Shown: one piece after another, positions 49,245 through 61,157 of the stretch
How positions within the stretch are numbered: position 1 is the first letter of the stretch
Layout of the letters: each line of letters starts with the position of its first letter
NCBI RefSeq assembly: GCF_014645315.1
Contig: NZ_BMLQ01000001.1
Coordinates: 305,665 to 369,664, forward strand
DNA: 64,000 nucleotides
Direction: 5' to 3'
From: Citricoccus zhacaiensis
Lineage (GTDB): Bacteria; Actinomycetota; Actinomycetes; Actinomycetales; Micrococcaceae
The notes under the pieces: generated by a model
The model's database searches: none
What the model was told of the DNA's origin: nothing
Seen by the model: the letters and a program-made list of their open reading frames with translations, nothing else
Program-made: the position numbers and the translations under genes

Positions 49245-50582
49245 TCAGCTGCCGGAGAGTCCGTCCGCCGACGCATCCGGGCCGACCATGATCGTGGCCC
49301 GCGGGGAGGCGGCCAGGCGCTGGGCCACCGTCTGCACCTGCTCGGCCGTCACGGCGCGCAGCCGGTCCAGGGCGCCGTCCAGGTCCACGAACTCCCCCGT
49401 GACCAGTTCGGCCCGGCCCAAACGGGACATCCGGGAGCCGGTGTCCTCCAGCCCGAGCACGGTGCCGCCGGAGAGCTGGCCGCGGGCACGCTCCAGTTCC
49501 TCGTCCGTGATGCCGTGCTCGGCCAGGCGCTCCAGCTCCGAGACCATGAGCTCGGCCACGGAGTCGGCCTTCTGCGGGGAGCAGCCGGCGTAGAGGCCGA
49601 AGTAGCCCACGTCCGAATAGGCGGCAGAGAACGAGTAGGTGTTGTAGGCCAGACCGCGCTTCTCCCGGATCTCCTGGAACAGGCGCGAGCTCATGCCCCC
49701 TCCCAGGGTGGAGTTCATCAGGGCCAGCGCGAACCGGTCGGGGTCCAGGGAGTGGACGGAGCGCCCGCCGACCAGGATCGAGGACTGCTCCACCGGCCGG
49801 GAGATCCGGTGCAGTCCCTCGGAGATCCCTGCTCCCGTGTACACGTGACTGCGGCGCGGGGCCGGGGAAGCACCCTCCGGCAGGTCCCAGCCCGAGCGGT
49901 CCAGCGCCTCGATCACGAGCCGGCACACCTCGTCATGGTCCAGGCCGCCGGCGGCGGTCACCACCAGTTCGTCCGGGCGGTACCACTGGCGGTAGTGCTC
50001 CAGCACGCGTTCGCGGGTCACGGCGTTGATGGTCTGGGCGGTGCCGCCGATGGGTCGGCCCAGCTCATGCCCGTCCAGCAGGGCCGCGGCCAGGGCCTCG
50101 TGCGCGGTGTCGATCGGATCGTCGGCGTCCATGGCCAGTTCCTCGAGGATCACCCCGCGTTCCGTCTCGAGCTCGGTCGCGTCGATCAGGGCGGAGGTGA
50201 CCATGTCCGTGATGACGTCGATGGCCATCGGCAGGTCGGTGTCCAGCACCCTGGCGTGGTAGCACGTCGACTCCTTGGCCGTGGAGGCGTTGGACTCCCC
50301 GCCGACGCGATCGAAGGCCGTGGCGATGTCCATGGCCGACCGGGTGGGGGTGCCCTTGAAGAGCAGGTGCTCCAGGAAGTGGGTGGAGCCGAAACCACCC
50401 TCCGCCTCGTCCCGTGAGCCCACCGCGATCCAGAAACCGATGGTGACCGAGCGCTGGTCCGGCATCGCCTCGGTCAGCACCCGGACACCCCCGGGCAGCA
50501 CGGAACGCCGGACCACGGAGCCGTGGCCGGCGTCCTGGATGGTTCCGGTGAAATCAGCGGGGATCGGCAGCGTAGGACTCAT
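49245..50582 (-). CDS. M16 family zinc metallopeptidase (processing-peptidase-like)
   Basis: Protein of 445 residues with the inverted zinc motif HxxEH (H68, E71, H72 in STHFLEHLLFKGT) and the downstream Glu in TERGVILEELAMDADD. The second, inactive domain has GMSSRLFQEIREKRGLAYNTYSF. Located after pnp, as in most actinobacteria (pnp-pepR order). Usually cytoplasmic; physiological substrate unknown. ATG at 50582. Confidence 0.93.
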   Translation of the reverse strand: MSPTLPIPADFTGTIQDAGHGSVVRRSVLPGGVRVLTEAMPDQRSVTIGFWIAVGSRDEAEGGFGSTHFLEHLLFKGTPTRSAMDIATAFDRVGGESNASTAKESTCYHARVLDTDLPMAIDVITDMVTSALIDATELETERGVILEELAMDADDPIDTAHEALAAALLDGHELGRPIGGTAQTINAVTRERVLEHYRQWYRPDELVVTAAGGLDHDEVCRLVIEALDRSGWDLPEGASPAPRRSHVYTGAGISEGLHRISRPVEQSSILVGGRSVHSLDPDRFALALMNSTLGGGMSSRLFQEIREKRGLAYNTYSFSAAYSDVGYFGLYAGCSPQKADSVAELMVSELERLAEHGITDEELERARGQLSGGTVLGLEDTGSRMSRLGRAELVTGEFVDLDGALDRLRAVTAEQVQTVAQRLAASPRATIMVGPDASADGLSGS

Positions 50583-50634
50583 GTCTCCGAAACTACCAGC
50601 GCCACCACGGCTGACCTCACCGAGGCCTTAACCA

Positions 50635-50666
50635 CCCGTGGCCCACACCGAAGTGCGGGCCACGGG
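50635..50666 (-). terminator. Strong hairpin after pnp with a UUCG tetraloop
   Basis: CCCGTGGCCC (50635-50644) and GGGCCACGGG (50657-50666) pair perfectly, and inside them CAC-CGAA-GTG forms a further stem. On the minus strand the tip reads C(TTCG)G, the extra-stable tetraloop. It starts 45 bp after the pnp stop and 52 bp before the M16 start. No T-tract follows. Confidence 0.8.
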
Positions 50667-50711
50667 CCGGTGGAGCTGACGGGTCAGCTCGATCAGGCGA
50701 TCAGCGGGAGA

Positions 50712-52976
50712 TCAGTTCTCCTCGGACTCCTCGGCGCCCGACTCGTTGTTCTCGGAGTTCTCGGACTCGCCGCCCTCGACCACGGGGGCCAGGGACAGCT
50801 TGCCGCGGTCGTCGATCTTGGTGATCTCGACCTGGATCTTCTGGCCGACCTCGACGACGTCCTCGACGTCCTCGACGCGCTTGCCCTCGTTGATCTTGCG
50901 CAGCTCGGAGATGTGCAGCAGACCGTCCTTGCCCGGGGTGAGGGACACGAACGCACCGAAGGTGGTCAGCTTCACCACGGTGCCGAGGTAGCGCTCACCG
51001 ACCTCGGGGACCTGCGGGTTGGCGATGGCGTTGACCGCGGAACGGGCGGCCTCGGCTGCCGATCCCTCGGTGGCGCCGATCAGCACGGTGCCGTCGTCCT
51101 CGATGGAGATGTCCGCGCCCGTGTCGTCCTGGATCTGGTTGATCATGGCACCCTTGGGACCGATGACGGCACCGATCTTGTCCACCGGGATCTTGACGGC
51201 GATGATGCGCGGTGCGTACTGGCTCATCTCGTCCGGGGCGTCGATCGCGGCGTTCAGGACACCCAGGATGTGCAGGCGGGCCTCACGGGCCTGGGTCAGC
51301 GCGGCGGCCAGCACGGAGGCCGGGATGCCGTCGAGCTTGGTGTCCAGCTGGATCGCGGTGACGAACTCGGAGGTGCCGGCCACCTTGAAGTCCATGTCGC
51401 CGAAGGCATCCTCGGCGCCGAGGATGTCCGTCAGGGCGGCGTAGCGGGTCTGACCGTCCACGGTGTCCGAGACCAGGCCCATGGCGATGCCGGCCACGGG
51501 GGCCTTCAGGGGCACACCGGCGTTCAGCATCGACAGGGTGGAGGCGCAGACGGAACCCATGGAGGTGGAACCGTTGGAGCCCAGGGCCTCGGAGACCTGG
51601 CGGATCGCATACGGGAACTCATCACGGCTCGGCAGCACCGGGACCATGGCGCGCTCGGCGAGGGCACCGTGGCCGATCTCGCGGCGCTTGGGCGAGCCCA
51701 CTCGGCCGGTCTCGCCGACGGAGTACGGCGGGAAGTTGTAGTGGTGCAGGTAGCGCTTGTGGGTCTCCGGGGCCAGGGAGTCGATCTGCTGTTCCATCTT
51801 CAGCATGTTCAGCGTGGTGACACCCATGATCTGGGTCTCGCCGCGCTCGAAGATCGCCGAACCGTGCACCCGCGGCAGGACCTCCACCTCAGCGGTCAGC
51901 TTGCGGATGTCCGTCAGGCCACGGCCGTCGATGCGGACCTGGTTGGTCAGGATCTGCTGGCGCACGGCCTTCTTGGTCACCGCACCGTAGGCCTTGGCGA
52001 TCTCCCCGCGGCGCTGCTCGAACTGGGTGCCCTCGCCGGCCAGGGCCTCGACGACCTCGGCGCGGTAGGCGTCGTCAGTGTTCTGGCGCTCCTGCTTGTC
52101 GGCGATCGAGTAGATCTCCTGCAGGCGGGCGGCGGCGAACTGCTCCACGGCCTCGTAGGCATCGTCCTCGTAGTCCTTGAAGACCGGGATCTCGACGGGG
52201 GCCTTGGCGGCGCGCTGGGCCAGGTCGGCCTGCGCATCGCAGAGGGCCTTGATGAAAGGCTTGGCGGCCTCGAGGCCCTCGGCCACGATCTCCTCGGTCG
52301 GAGCGGTGGCGCCCTGTTCCTTGATCAGGGTCCAGGAGTCCGGGGTGGCCTCGGCCTCGACCATCATCACGGCGATGTCGTCCCCGGCCACACGGCCGGC
52401 CACGGCCATGTTGAACACGGCGTTCTTCAGCTGGGAGTGCTTCGGGAAGGCGACCCACTGGCGGTTGCCGGTGCCGTCGTCGATCAGGGCCACGCGGACG
52501 CCGCCGATCGGGCCGGAGAACGGCAGCCCGGAGAGCTGGGTGGACATCGAGGCGGCGTTGATGGCCACGGTGTCGTAGACCTCGTCCGGAGCGATCGAGG
52601 TGACGGTCACGACGACCTGGACCTCGTTGCGGATGCCCTTGGTGAAGGCGGGGCGCAGCGGGCGGTCGATCAGGCGGCAGGTGAGGATGGCGTCCGTGGA
52701 CGGGCGGCCCTCCCGGCGGAAGAACGACCCGGGGATGCGGCCGGCAGCGTACATGCGCTCCTCGACGTCCACGGTCAGCGGGAAGAAGTCAAAGCCCTCA
52801 CGCGGGGACTTGCCGACGGTCGTGGCCGACAGCATCGAGGTCTCCTCGTCGATGTAGACCATGGCCGCGCCGGCGGCCTGCTGGGCCAGACGGCCGGTTT
52901 CGAAGCGCACGACGCGCTGGCCGTAGGTGCCGTTGTCGATGACGGCTTCGGCGAACTTGATTTCGGGACCCTCCAT
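50712..52976 (-). CDS. pnp: Polyribonucleotide nucleotidyltransferase (PNPase)
   Basis: Phosphorolytic 3'-5' exoribonuclease of 754 residues; in actinobacteria also implicated as GPSI in ppGpp metabolism. Two RNase PH domains: first with [39 protein letters not shown] (split), second with [51 protein letters not shown] (split) and [16 protein letters not shown] domain near 570-630 ([20 protein letters not shown]) and S1 domain after 645. Acidic C-terminal tail. ATG 52976 with AAAGGA SD. Confidence 0.97.
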   Translation of the reverse strand: MEGPEIKFAEAVIDNGTYGQRVVRFETGRLAQQAAGAAMVYIDEETSMLSATTVGKSPREGFDFFPLTVDVEERMYAAGRIPGSFFRREGRPSTDAILTCRLIDRPLRPAFTKGIRNEVQVVVTVTSIAPDEVYDTVAINAASMSTQLSGLPFSGPIGGVRVALIDDGTGNRQWVAFPKHSQLKNAVFNMAVAGRVAGDDIAVMMVEAEATPDSWTLIKEQGATAPTEEIVAEGLEAAKPFIKALCDAQADLAQRAAKAPVEIPVFKDYEDDAYEAVEQFAAARLQEIYSIADKQERQNTDDAYRAEVVEALAGEGTQFEQRRGEIAKAYGAVTKKAVRQQILTNQVRIDGRGLTDIRKLTAEVEVLPRVHGSAIFERGETQIMGVTTLNMLKMEQQIDSLAPETHKRYLHHYNFPPYSVGETGRVGSPKRREIGHGALAERAMVPVLPSRDEFPYAIRQVSEALGSNGSTSMGSVCASTLSMLNAGVPLKAPVAGIAMGLVSDTVDGQTRYAALTDILGAEDAFGDMDFKVAGTSEFVTAIQLDTKLDGIPASVLAAALTQAREARLHILGVLNAAIDAPDEMSQYAPRIIAVKIPVDKIGAVIGPKGAMINQIQDDTGADISIEDDGTVLIGATEGSAAEAARSAVNAIANPQVPEVGERYLGTVVKLTTFGAFVSLTPGKDGLLHISELRKINEGKRVEDVEDVVEVGQKIQVEITKIDDRGKLSLAPVVEGGESENSENNESGAEESEEN

Positions 52977-53180
52977 GGGTGGGTGTCCTTTCTTCGCGGC
53001 CCGCCGCGTCACCACCCGGTCTTCGATCGAAGCCTCCGGACGCTCGGACACGATGGTCGTGAGGTTCCGGAAGCCACTGTCGAGGACCGCGAATGGATGG
53101 ACGCTGACGGGCTTGATGGGTGTGCTGACTGGTGTACAGCAGGGACGGTCACATCGGGTGGCCATCCCAGACCAGACTAG

Positions 53181-53227
53181 AGGCGGCGGCCCGAATGGGG
53201 AAAACCCCCACGCCCGGGACGCCGCCT
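53181..53227 (-). terminator. Nested hairpin between rpsO and pnp
   Basis: AGGCGGCG (53181-53188) pairs with CGCCGCCT (53220-53227), CCCG with CGGG just inside, and TGGGG-AAAA-CCCCA (53196-53209) forms the tip. It starts 12 bp after the rpsO stop, and 205 bp separate it from pnp. Candidate attenuator/terminator; in E. coli the same interval carries the RNase III site that controls pnp, so a processing site is also possible. Confidence 0.65.
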
Positions 53228-53239
53228 GAAGTCATGAGG

Positions 53240-53509
53240 TCACTTACGCAGGCCGAGGCGCCCGATCAGCGAGCGGTAGCGCTCGATGTCGGTGCGCTCG
53301 AGGTACCCGAGCATACGACGACGGCGACCGACCAGGGCCATCAGGCCGCGGCGGGTGTGGTGGTCGTGCTTGTGGGACTTCAGGTGTTCCGTCAGGTCCG
53401 AGATGCGACGGGACAGCACAGCGATCTGCACTTCCGGGGAACCGGTGTCGCCCTCGTGGGTGGCGTATTCCTTGATGATGTCCTGCTTGACGGCGGGGTC
53501 GAGTGCCAC
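53240..53509 (-). CDS. rpsO: 30S ribosomal protein S15
   Basis: 89 residues, canonical length. [50 protein letters not shown] (split) and [21 protein letters not shown] match S15 throughout, covering the contacts to 16S helices 20-22. GTG start (53509) with AAGGAG. Short stems at 53544-53559 in the leader could take part in the S15 autoregulation known in other bacteria, but I see no clear mimic. Confidence 0.98.
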   Translation of the reverse strand: MALDPAVKQDIIKEYATHEGDTGSPEVQIAVLSRRISDLTEHLKSHKHDHHTRRGLMALVGRRRRMLGYLERTDIERYRSLIGRLGLRK

Positions 53510-53608
53510 GCGAACTCCTTATGAGTTGTGCCGCGATCATGAATGGTGGATCCCGCCACCGCGGACTACAGCGGGCACCAGCATTCCAGTCTAGCAGTCC
53601 AGTTGCCG

Positions 53609-54397
53609 TCAGCCGCGTCGCGTGCGCAGCGCGAGCGTCAGGTACGGCAGTTCGATCGTCTCGTCCGGGGCGAATCCCAGGTGCTCGTGCAGGTACCACT
53701 CGAGGTTGGCGGTCATCCTCGCGTGGATACGCTCGCCCGAGCGCAGCCAATACGAACGGGACGCCATCAGCGCGTGGAGGCCGGCCGGCGTCGTGCGGTC
53801 CGTCCAGTGCACCTCGTGGTGCTCCTCTGCTCCGAAGGGGGCGCGCGTGCGCCGCTGTGGCCGGCCGGAGCGGGCCGCGTGGACGTCTCCGGCATGCATG
53901 ATCCGGGTGAGCCGGTGGACCCAGGGCACGGAGGTGTCCAGTTGGTTCCACACCAGGGCCAGCGTCCCGCCGGGGCGCAGCAGCCGTGCGGCCTCCGCCG
54001 AGCCGGCGTCCGGGTCGATCCAGTGCCACGCCTGCGCGCTCGTGACCAGGTCGAAGCCGCCGGTCTGAAGTCCGGTGTGCTCCGCGGCGGCCTGCACGAC
54101 GGCGGCGGCGGGCACCGCGCGCCGCAGCGGTTCCAGCATGGAGGCCGAGGGGTCCACGGCGGTGACCTCGAGTCCCCGGTCCGCCAGCAGCCGGGTGAAG
54201 AGTCCGGTGCCGGCGCCGAGGTCCACGGCGGTGCGGGCGCCGGCCGGGACCATGAACTCGACGGTCTGCGCCGGATAGGAGGGCCGCACCGCGTGGTAGT
54301 GCTCTCCCCCGGTGGCGAAGGCGGCCCCGAGGCTCTGCCGGGAGGCGTTGTCGAGGCGGGGGTCCCCGCCGGGCCGGTTCGGGACGGGACGTGTCAC
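53609..54397 (-). CDS. Class I SAM-dependent methyltransferase
   Basis: A 262-residue methyltransferase of the UbiE/COQ5-type (Methyltransf_11) family. Motif I AVDLGAGTGLFTRLLADRG, acidic residue in VTAVDPSASMLE, post-II SAQAWHWIDPDAG and LLRPGGTLALVWNQLD are clear. GTG start. Lies between ribF and rpsO, where most relatives have no gene, so it may be an insertion. Substrate unknown. Confidence 0.85.
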   Translation of the reverse strand: MTRPVPNRPGGDPRLDNASRQSLGAAFATGGEHYHAVRPSYPAQTVEFMVPAGARTAVDLGAGTGLFTRLLADRGLEVTAVDPSASMLEPLRRAVPAAAVVQAAAEHTGLQTGGFDLVTSAQAWHWIDPDAGSAEAARLLRPGGTLALVWNQLDTSVPWVHRLTRIMHAGDVHAARSGRPQRRTRAPFGAEEHHEVHWTDRTTPAGLHALMASRSYWLRSGERIHARMTANLEWYLHEHLGFAPDETIELPYLTLALRTRRG

Positions 54398-54415
54398 TGG
54401 GCTGTCACCGGACGG

Positions 54416-55381
54416 TCATGGACGGGGGTCCGCCGGGACGGCGGCGAGGACCTCGCGGGTGCGGTCGACGTCCTGGGTCATCTGCTCGACGAGCTTGGGG
54501 ATGCCCTCGAATGCGACCATGCCGCGCAGCCGCTCCACGAACTCGACCGTGACGAACTGGCCGTACAGGTCGAAGGCCTCGACCTGTTCCTGCGGCCGGT
54601 CGATGACATGGGCCTCGACCACCCGGGACACTCCCTCGAAGGTCGGGTTGGATCCGATCGAGATGGCGACGGGCCAGCATCGGTGCGCCTCATCGAAGAG
54701 CCAGCCGGCGTAGACGCCGTCGGCGGGGATCATGCCCTGGACCTCGTCGGAGAGGTTGGCGGTGGGGAAGCCGAGCTCGCGGCCCCGGGCGAAGCCGTGG
54801 ACGACCTCGCCGTGCACGCGGTGGTTGCGGCCCAGCACACCGGCGGCTTCGCGGACCTTGCCCTCGCGCAGCGCTTCGCGGATCCAGGTGGAGGAGCAGC
54901 GGCGGTCCTCGCCGAAGTCGGCCACGTCGATGACGTCGAAGCCGTACCGGCGGCCGAGTTCCACCATGGTGCTGAAGTCACCGGAGTTGCGGTAGCCGAA
55001 GCGGACGTCCCGGCCGACCACCACCGCCGTGGCGTTGACGGCGTCCACGATCACGTTCTTGACGAACTCCTCGGGACTCTGCTGGGCGAATTCGAGGGTG
55101 TAGTGGATGACCAGCATCGCGTCGATGCCGGCCTGCTCGATCAGCCGGGCCTTCTCCTCGTAGCCGGTGATGGCCTCCTGGAGGTCATTGGGCCGGTGCA
55201 CCACGCGGGGGTGCGGGTCGAAGGTGATGGCTACGGAGGTCGCCCCGGAACCGCGCGCGGCGGAGACGACCTGGTCGAGGACCTGGAGGTGGCCACGGTG
55301 CACCCCGTCGAAGTTCCCGATGGTGACCACGGAGGGTGCGGGATTCTCCGGTACGGCGGCTAGGCCGTCCCAATAGTGCAT
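54416..55381 (-). CDS. ribF: Bifunctional riboflavin kinase/FMN adenylyltransferase
   Basis: Makes FMN and FAD. 321 residues: N-terminal nucleotidyltransferase with GNFDGVHRGHL (23-33), GRDVRFGYRNSGD and CSSTWIREALREG; C-terminal kinase with GRELGFPTANL (near residue 200), DGVYAGWL and SIGSNPTFEG, then RVVEAHVID. FMN product would supply the LLM/FMN-reductase pair and the FAD subunit elsewhere in the window. ATG 55381. Confidence 0.95.
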   Translation of the reverse strand: MHYWDGLAAVPENPAPSVVTIGNFDGVHRGHLQVLDQVVSAARGSGATSVAITFDPHPRVVHRPNDLQEAITGYEEKARLIEQAGIDAMLVIHYTLEFAQQSPEEFVKNVIVDAVNATAVVVGRDVRFGYRNSGDFSTMVELGRRYGFDVIDVADFGEDRRCSSTWIREALREGKVREAAGVLGRNHRVHGEVVHGFARGRELGFPTANLSDEVQGMIPADGVYAGWLFDEAHRCWPVAISIGSNPTFEGVSRVVEAHVIDRPQEQVEAFDLYGQFVTVEFVERLRGMVAFEGIPKLVEQMTQDVDRTREVLAAVPADPRP

Positions 55382-55423
55382 GCAGTCCCTCCGCTCCGGC
55401 TCATCACTCGATTATCCACCCCC

Positions 55424-55873
55424 TCAGGGGCGGCCTTCCACTTCGACGCGGGGGCGGTGTCCCAGCAGCCAGGCGAGGCCCAGGATCGGCAGGATCAGGG
55501 GGATGTATCCGTATCCGGCGCCGAAGCGGCTCCACACCGTGTCATCGGCGAACAGCTGCGGATCCAGGAGCGTCCAGAGCCCGACCCCGACCACGCCCAC
55601 CAGTTCGATGCCCACTGCCACGACCGAGACGTACCAGGCCGTGCGGCCGGAACGGGCCAGGGACAGCGTGGCCACGATGTAGACGGCGGCGGCGAAGGCG
55701 GACAACAGGTAGGCCAGCGGCGCCTGCTCGAAGTGCGTGGCGATCTGGAAGATCGACCGCGCGAAGGAGGACAGGGCGAACACGGCGTAGACCATCACCA
55801 GGATGCGGCCGAGTCCCTGGTTCCGCCGGGGCGCGTTGTCCACTTTGTTCTCGTTGTTCTCGGCCTCAGCCAA
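55424..55873 (-). CDS. Small membrane protein in the truB-ribF interval
   Basis: A 149-residue protein with an acidic/Asn-rich first 20 residues and four hydrophobic helices (ILVMVYAVFALSSFARSIF, YLLSAFAAAVYIVATLSLA, WYVSVVAVGIELVGVVGVGL, YIPLILPILGLAWLLGHR). TTG start that overlaps the preceding gene by 8 nt. This pattern occurs between truB and ribF in other Micrococcaceae as far as I recall. Function unknown. Confidence 0.75.
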   Translation of the reverse strand: MAEAENNENKVDNAPRRNQGLGRILVMVYAVFALSSFARSIFQIATHFEQAPLAYLLSAFAAAVYIVATLSLARSGRTAWYVSVVAVGIELVGVVGVGLWTLLDPQLFADDTVWSRFGAGYGYIPLILPILGLAWLLGHRPRVEVEGRP

Positions 55874-56237
55874 ACCAGATCACCTGCAGTCTGTATAACA
55901 TCACGAAGATCGTCGGCCCCACGGCGGCCATCACCAGGTTGGACCAGCGGGTCTTGTCCGTGACGGCCCACACCACCGCGACCAGGGAGACCACCAGCGC
56001 CGTGAGGACATAGCCCCAGAACTCCCAGAGTTCCCCCTGGAGGGGCTCGCCTCCGCCCTGGCGGAAGATCGCGCCCACGCCGTAGACCACCAGGAAGAGC
56101 TCCACCGCGGCCACGGAGAGGATGGAGAAGTCATCCGGGAAGGTGCGGATGAAGGTCATCACCACGCAGATCACCAAGGAGACGGCACACAGCGCGGTGC
56201 CGACCCAGAACCAGCCGTCGGTCGCCACCTCGGTCAC
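55866..56237 (-). CDS. Small four-helix membrane protein coupled to truB
   Basis: A 123-residue protein with about four helices (WVGTALCAVSLVICVVMTF, LSVAAVELFLVVYGVGAIF, WGYVLTALVVSLVAVVWAVT, LVMAAVGPTIFVMLYRLQV). GTG start shares a GTGA overlap with the truB stop, and its end overlaps the next small membrane gene, so truB and the two membrane genes are one translational unit. Function unknown. Confidence 0.75.
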   Translation of the reverse strand: MTEVATDGWFWVGTALCAVSLVICVVMTFIRTFPDDFSILSVAAVELFLVVYGVGAIFRQGGGEPLQGELWEFWGYVLTALVVSLVAVVWAVTDKTRWSNLVMAAVGPTIFVMLYRLQVIWFG

Positions 56238-57232
56238 GTCCGCCCGCCGTCCTGGCCGGGCGCCCGGGCGGGCGCTGGGGCGGGCGCGAAGACGATCTCG
56301 GGCTTGGCGGAGAGGGACTCCGGGCGGCCCTGGCGCTCCTGGTCGCAGATCAGGGCGACGACGGTGCCGTCCGGCGCCTGTGCGGCCACCATCCCCTCGC
56401 TGCCGGTGGCCTCGATGCGCCGCCCGAAGGACAGCTCGGAGGCCTCCTCACCGGTCAGCCGGCGCACGGGGAACAGCCCGGCGGCGGCCTCGGAGAGTTC
56501 GGTGGAGGTGAAACGCACCGCCAGGTCCTCGAGGGTCACGGCGTCGGCCACGGAGAACGGCCCGACGGCGGTGCGCCGCAAGGCGGTCAGGTGGCCGCCG
56601 GTCTCGAGGGCCTCCCCCAGGTCCCGGGCCAGGGCACGGATGTAGGTCCCCGAGGTGCAGTCCACCTCGACGTCGAGGTCCACGGTCGTACCGTCCTCGG
56701 CACGCCGGTAATCGGTGACCTCGAAGCGGCGGACCGTGACGGGCCGGGCGTCGAGGCGCACGTCCTCGCCGGCCCGCACCCGGTGATAGGCGCGCTGCCC
56801 GTCCAACTTGATGGCGGACACCGCCGAGGGGACCTGCTGCAGGTCCCCCGTGAGGCCGGCCACGGCGGCGGCCACCCGTTCCGGGGTGACCGCGTTCGCG
56901 AGCCGGGTCTGCAACACCTCACCCTCGGCGTCGTCCGTCACGGTGGAGACACCGAGCCGGATGGTCGCCAGGTAGGTCTTGTCCGTCCCCGTGATCGCCG
57001 TCAGCAGACGGGTGGCCTTGTTGAAGCCGACCACCAGCAGGCCGGTGGCCATCGGATCCAGGGTGCCGGCATGACCGACCTTGCGGGTGCCGGCCAGCCG
57101 GCGGACCTTCCCGACCACGTCATGGGAGGTCCAGCCGGCCGGCTTGTCCACGAGCACCAGGCCGGAGGCCTGGGTGCCGGGAGCGCCCTCGGGCAGCTCC
57201 CGGTCCCGGGACTGCCTGGAAGAACTGCTCAA
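56234..57232 (-). CDS. truB: tRNA pseudouridine-55 synthase
   Basis: Makes the T-loop pseudouridine of tRNAs. 332 residues; catalytic D59 in HAGTLDPMATG, with the TruB motifs GWTSHDVVGKVRRL, KTYLATIRLG, YHRVRAGEDVRL and DCTSGTYIRALARDLGEAL. C-terminal PUA-like part after about 245. TTG start overlapping the rbfA stop (TTGA). Confidence 0.95.
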   Translation of the reverse strand: MSSSSRQSRDRELPEGAPGTQASGLVLVDKPAGWTSHDVVGKVRRLAGTRKVGHAGTLDPMATGLLVVGFNKATRLLTAITGTDKTYLATIRLGVSTVTDDAEGEVLQTRLANAVTPERVAAAVAGLTGDLQQVPSAVSAIKLDGQRAYHRVRAGEDVRLDARPVTVRRFEVTDYRRAEDGTTVDLDVEVDCTSGTYIRALARDLGEALETGGHLTALRRTAVGPFSVADAVTLEDLAVRFTSTELSEAAAGLFPVRRLTGEEASELSFGRRIEATGSEGMVAAQAPDGTVVALICDQERQGRPESLSAKPEIVFAPAPAPARAPGQDGGRT

Positions 57233-57678
57233 CGGGCCGTGTCCTCGTTCCCGCTGTCCTCGCCGTCCTTCTTGTACGGGTCGGACTCACCGGCGAAGGA
57301 GGCGTTCTCCCGCAACCGGGCCAGTTCGGCGTCGCGCTCCTTGGCCTGGGCGAGCACCTCCTCGAGGTGCGCCGCGACCTCCGGGACCTCGTCTGCCACG
57401 AACTCCAGGGTCGGCACCAGCCGGATGGTCAGCTGGCGGCCGACCTCGTGCCGGATGGCGCCGTGGTGGGCCTCGAGGACCTCCCGGGCACCCTCGGCCG
57501 CCGTGGCGTCGCCGAGCACCGTGTAATACACGGTGGCGTGCTGGAGGTCGTTGGTCACCCGCACCTCGGTGAGGGTGATGGCCTCGGCCCGGTCATCCTT
57601 GACCCGCTTGCGCAGGGCCTCGGCGACCAGGACCTTGATCCGTTGGGCCAACCGGGCCGCACGTGCCTGATCCACCAT
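57229..57678 (-). CDS. rbfA: Ribosome-binding factor A
   Basis: 30S maturation factor of 149 residues with a KH fold: ARLAQRIKVLVAEALRKRVKD, LTEVRVTNDLQHATVYYTVLG, RHEVGRQLTIRLVPTLEFVAD. C-terminal 30 residues are acidic and probably disordered. ATG 57678 chosen over a long upstream frame lying in infB. Located between infB and truB as in nearly all bacteria. Confidence 0.95.
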   Translation of the reverse strand: MVDQARAARLAQRIKVLVAEALRKRVKDDRAEAITLTEVRVTNDLQHATVYYTVLGDATAAEGAREVLEAHHGAIRHEVGRQLTIRLVPTLEFVADEVPEVAAHLEEVLAQAKERDAELARLRENASFAGESDPYKKDGEDSGNEDTAR

Positions 57679-57721
57679 GGGACCGTCCTTTCTCCTTGGG
57701 GGGATCGGCCGGCGCGTCAAC

Positions 57722-60619
<2,898 letters not shown>

Positions 60620-60634
60620 GGTTCTCCTGTTCTG

Positions 60635-60692
60635 GTCCGCGTCGTGGCCTCGAGGGGAGCCTCAGCTCCCCCTGGCCGTGTCAAGCGGACCG
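60635..60692 (-). ncRNA. Structured 5' leader of infB (nested hairpin)
   Basis: GGTCCGC (60635-60641) pairs with GCGGACC (60686-60692), enclosing a second perfect stem GGGGAGC (60655-60661) with GCTCCCC (60666-60672) and a 4-nt loop. On the minus strand it ends 15 nt before the infB GTG, next to the SD. It could modulate initiation or act as an attenuator between ylxR and infB. No known riboswitch class is recognised. Confidence 0.5.
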
Positions 60693-60750
60693 TAATGACG
60701 GGTGGTGTTCATCGTTGGGCACTCATCGTGTGGTGCTCATCGGGTTTCCA

Positions 60751-61062
60751 TCAGATCTCTGACCCGCTTTCGTTCTCGGTCTTCAACACCGGTGCATCCG
60801 GATGCCCGGCGAACAGTCCGGCCAGGGAGGTCGCATCCACACGGCCCCGGAAGGCCCGATTGAATGCGCCCCTCTTCAGGGCGGCCTGCAGGCAAGCGTG
60901 ATCCGGGTGGATCCAGGCCCCTCGGCCCGGCTTGCGCCGGCGCCAGTCGGGAACCACGAGTCCGGGACTCGTGACCTCCTCCAGCGCCAGGCGCACCAGC
61001 TTGGTGTGGTCCTCTTTCCCTCGGCACCCGACGCAGGTGCGCACCGGGGTGTGTGCCTGCAT
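60751..61062 (-). CDS. ylxR: YlxR family RNA-binding/nucleoid-associated protein
   Basis: A 103-residue DUF448 protein with HTPVRTCVGCRGKEDHTKLVRL (contains the CxxC-like CVGC and the family motif), GRGAWIHPDHACLQAALKRGAFNRAF (split) and an acidic C-terminus. YlxR proteins sit between nusA and infB, bind RNA or DNA, and influence RNase P and transcription in Bacillus. Confidence 0.92.
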   Translation of the reverse strand: MQAHTPVRTCVGCRGKEDHTKLVRLALEEVTSPGLVVPDWRRRKPGRGAWIHPDHACLQAALKRGAFNRAFRGRVDATSLAGLFAGHPDAPVLKTENESGSEI

Positions 61063-61121
61063 GGTGGAGCCTGTTCCGTCAAGGAAATGGAAATGGACCT
61101 GGCCAGTCTACCTCAGTCGGT

Positions 61122-61150
61122 CCGGTGGGCCAGCAGATGGCGGCCACCGG
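61122..61150 (-). terminator. Hairpin between nusA and ylxR
   Basis: CCGGTGG (61122-61128) and CCACCGG (61144-61150) pair, with two more G-C pairs inside after a bulged G. It begins 8 nt after the nusA stop. More likely an attenuation or processing element than a full terminator, since the operon should continue into infB. Confidence 0.4.
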
Positions 61151-61157
61151 TCCGGGT

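Noticed and set aside
50523-53180. 885-codon plus-strand frame opposite pnp
   Set aside because: Shadow of pnp; crosses the pnp terminator and contains no family features.
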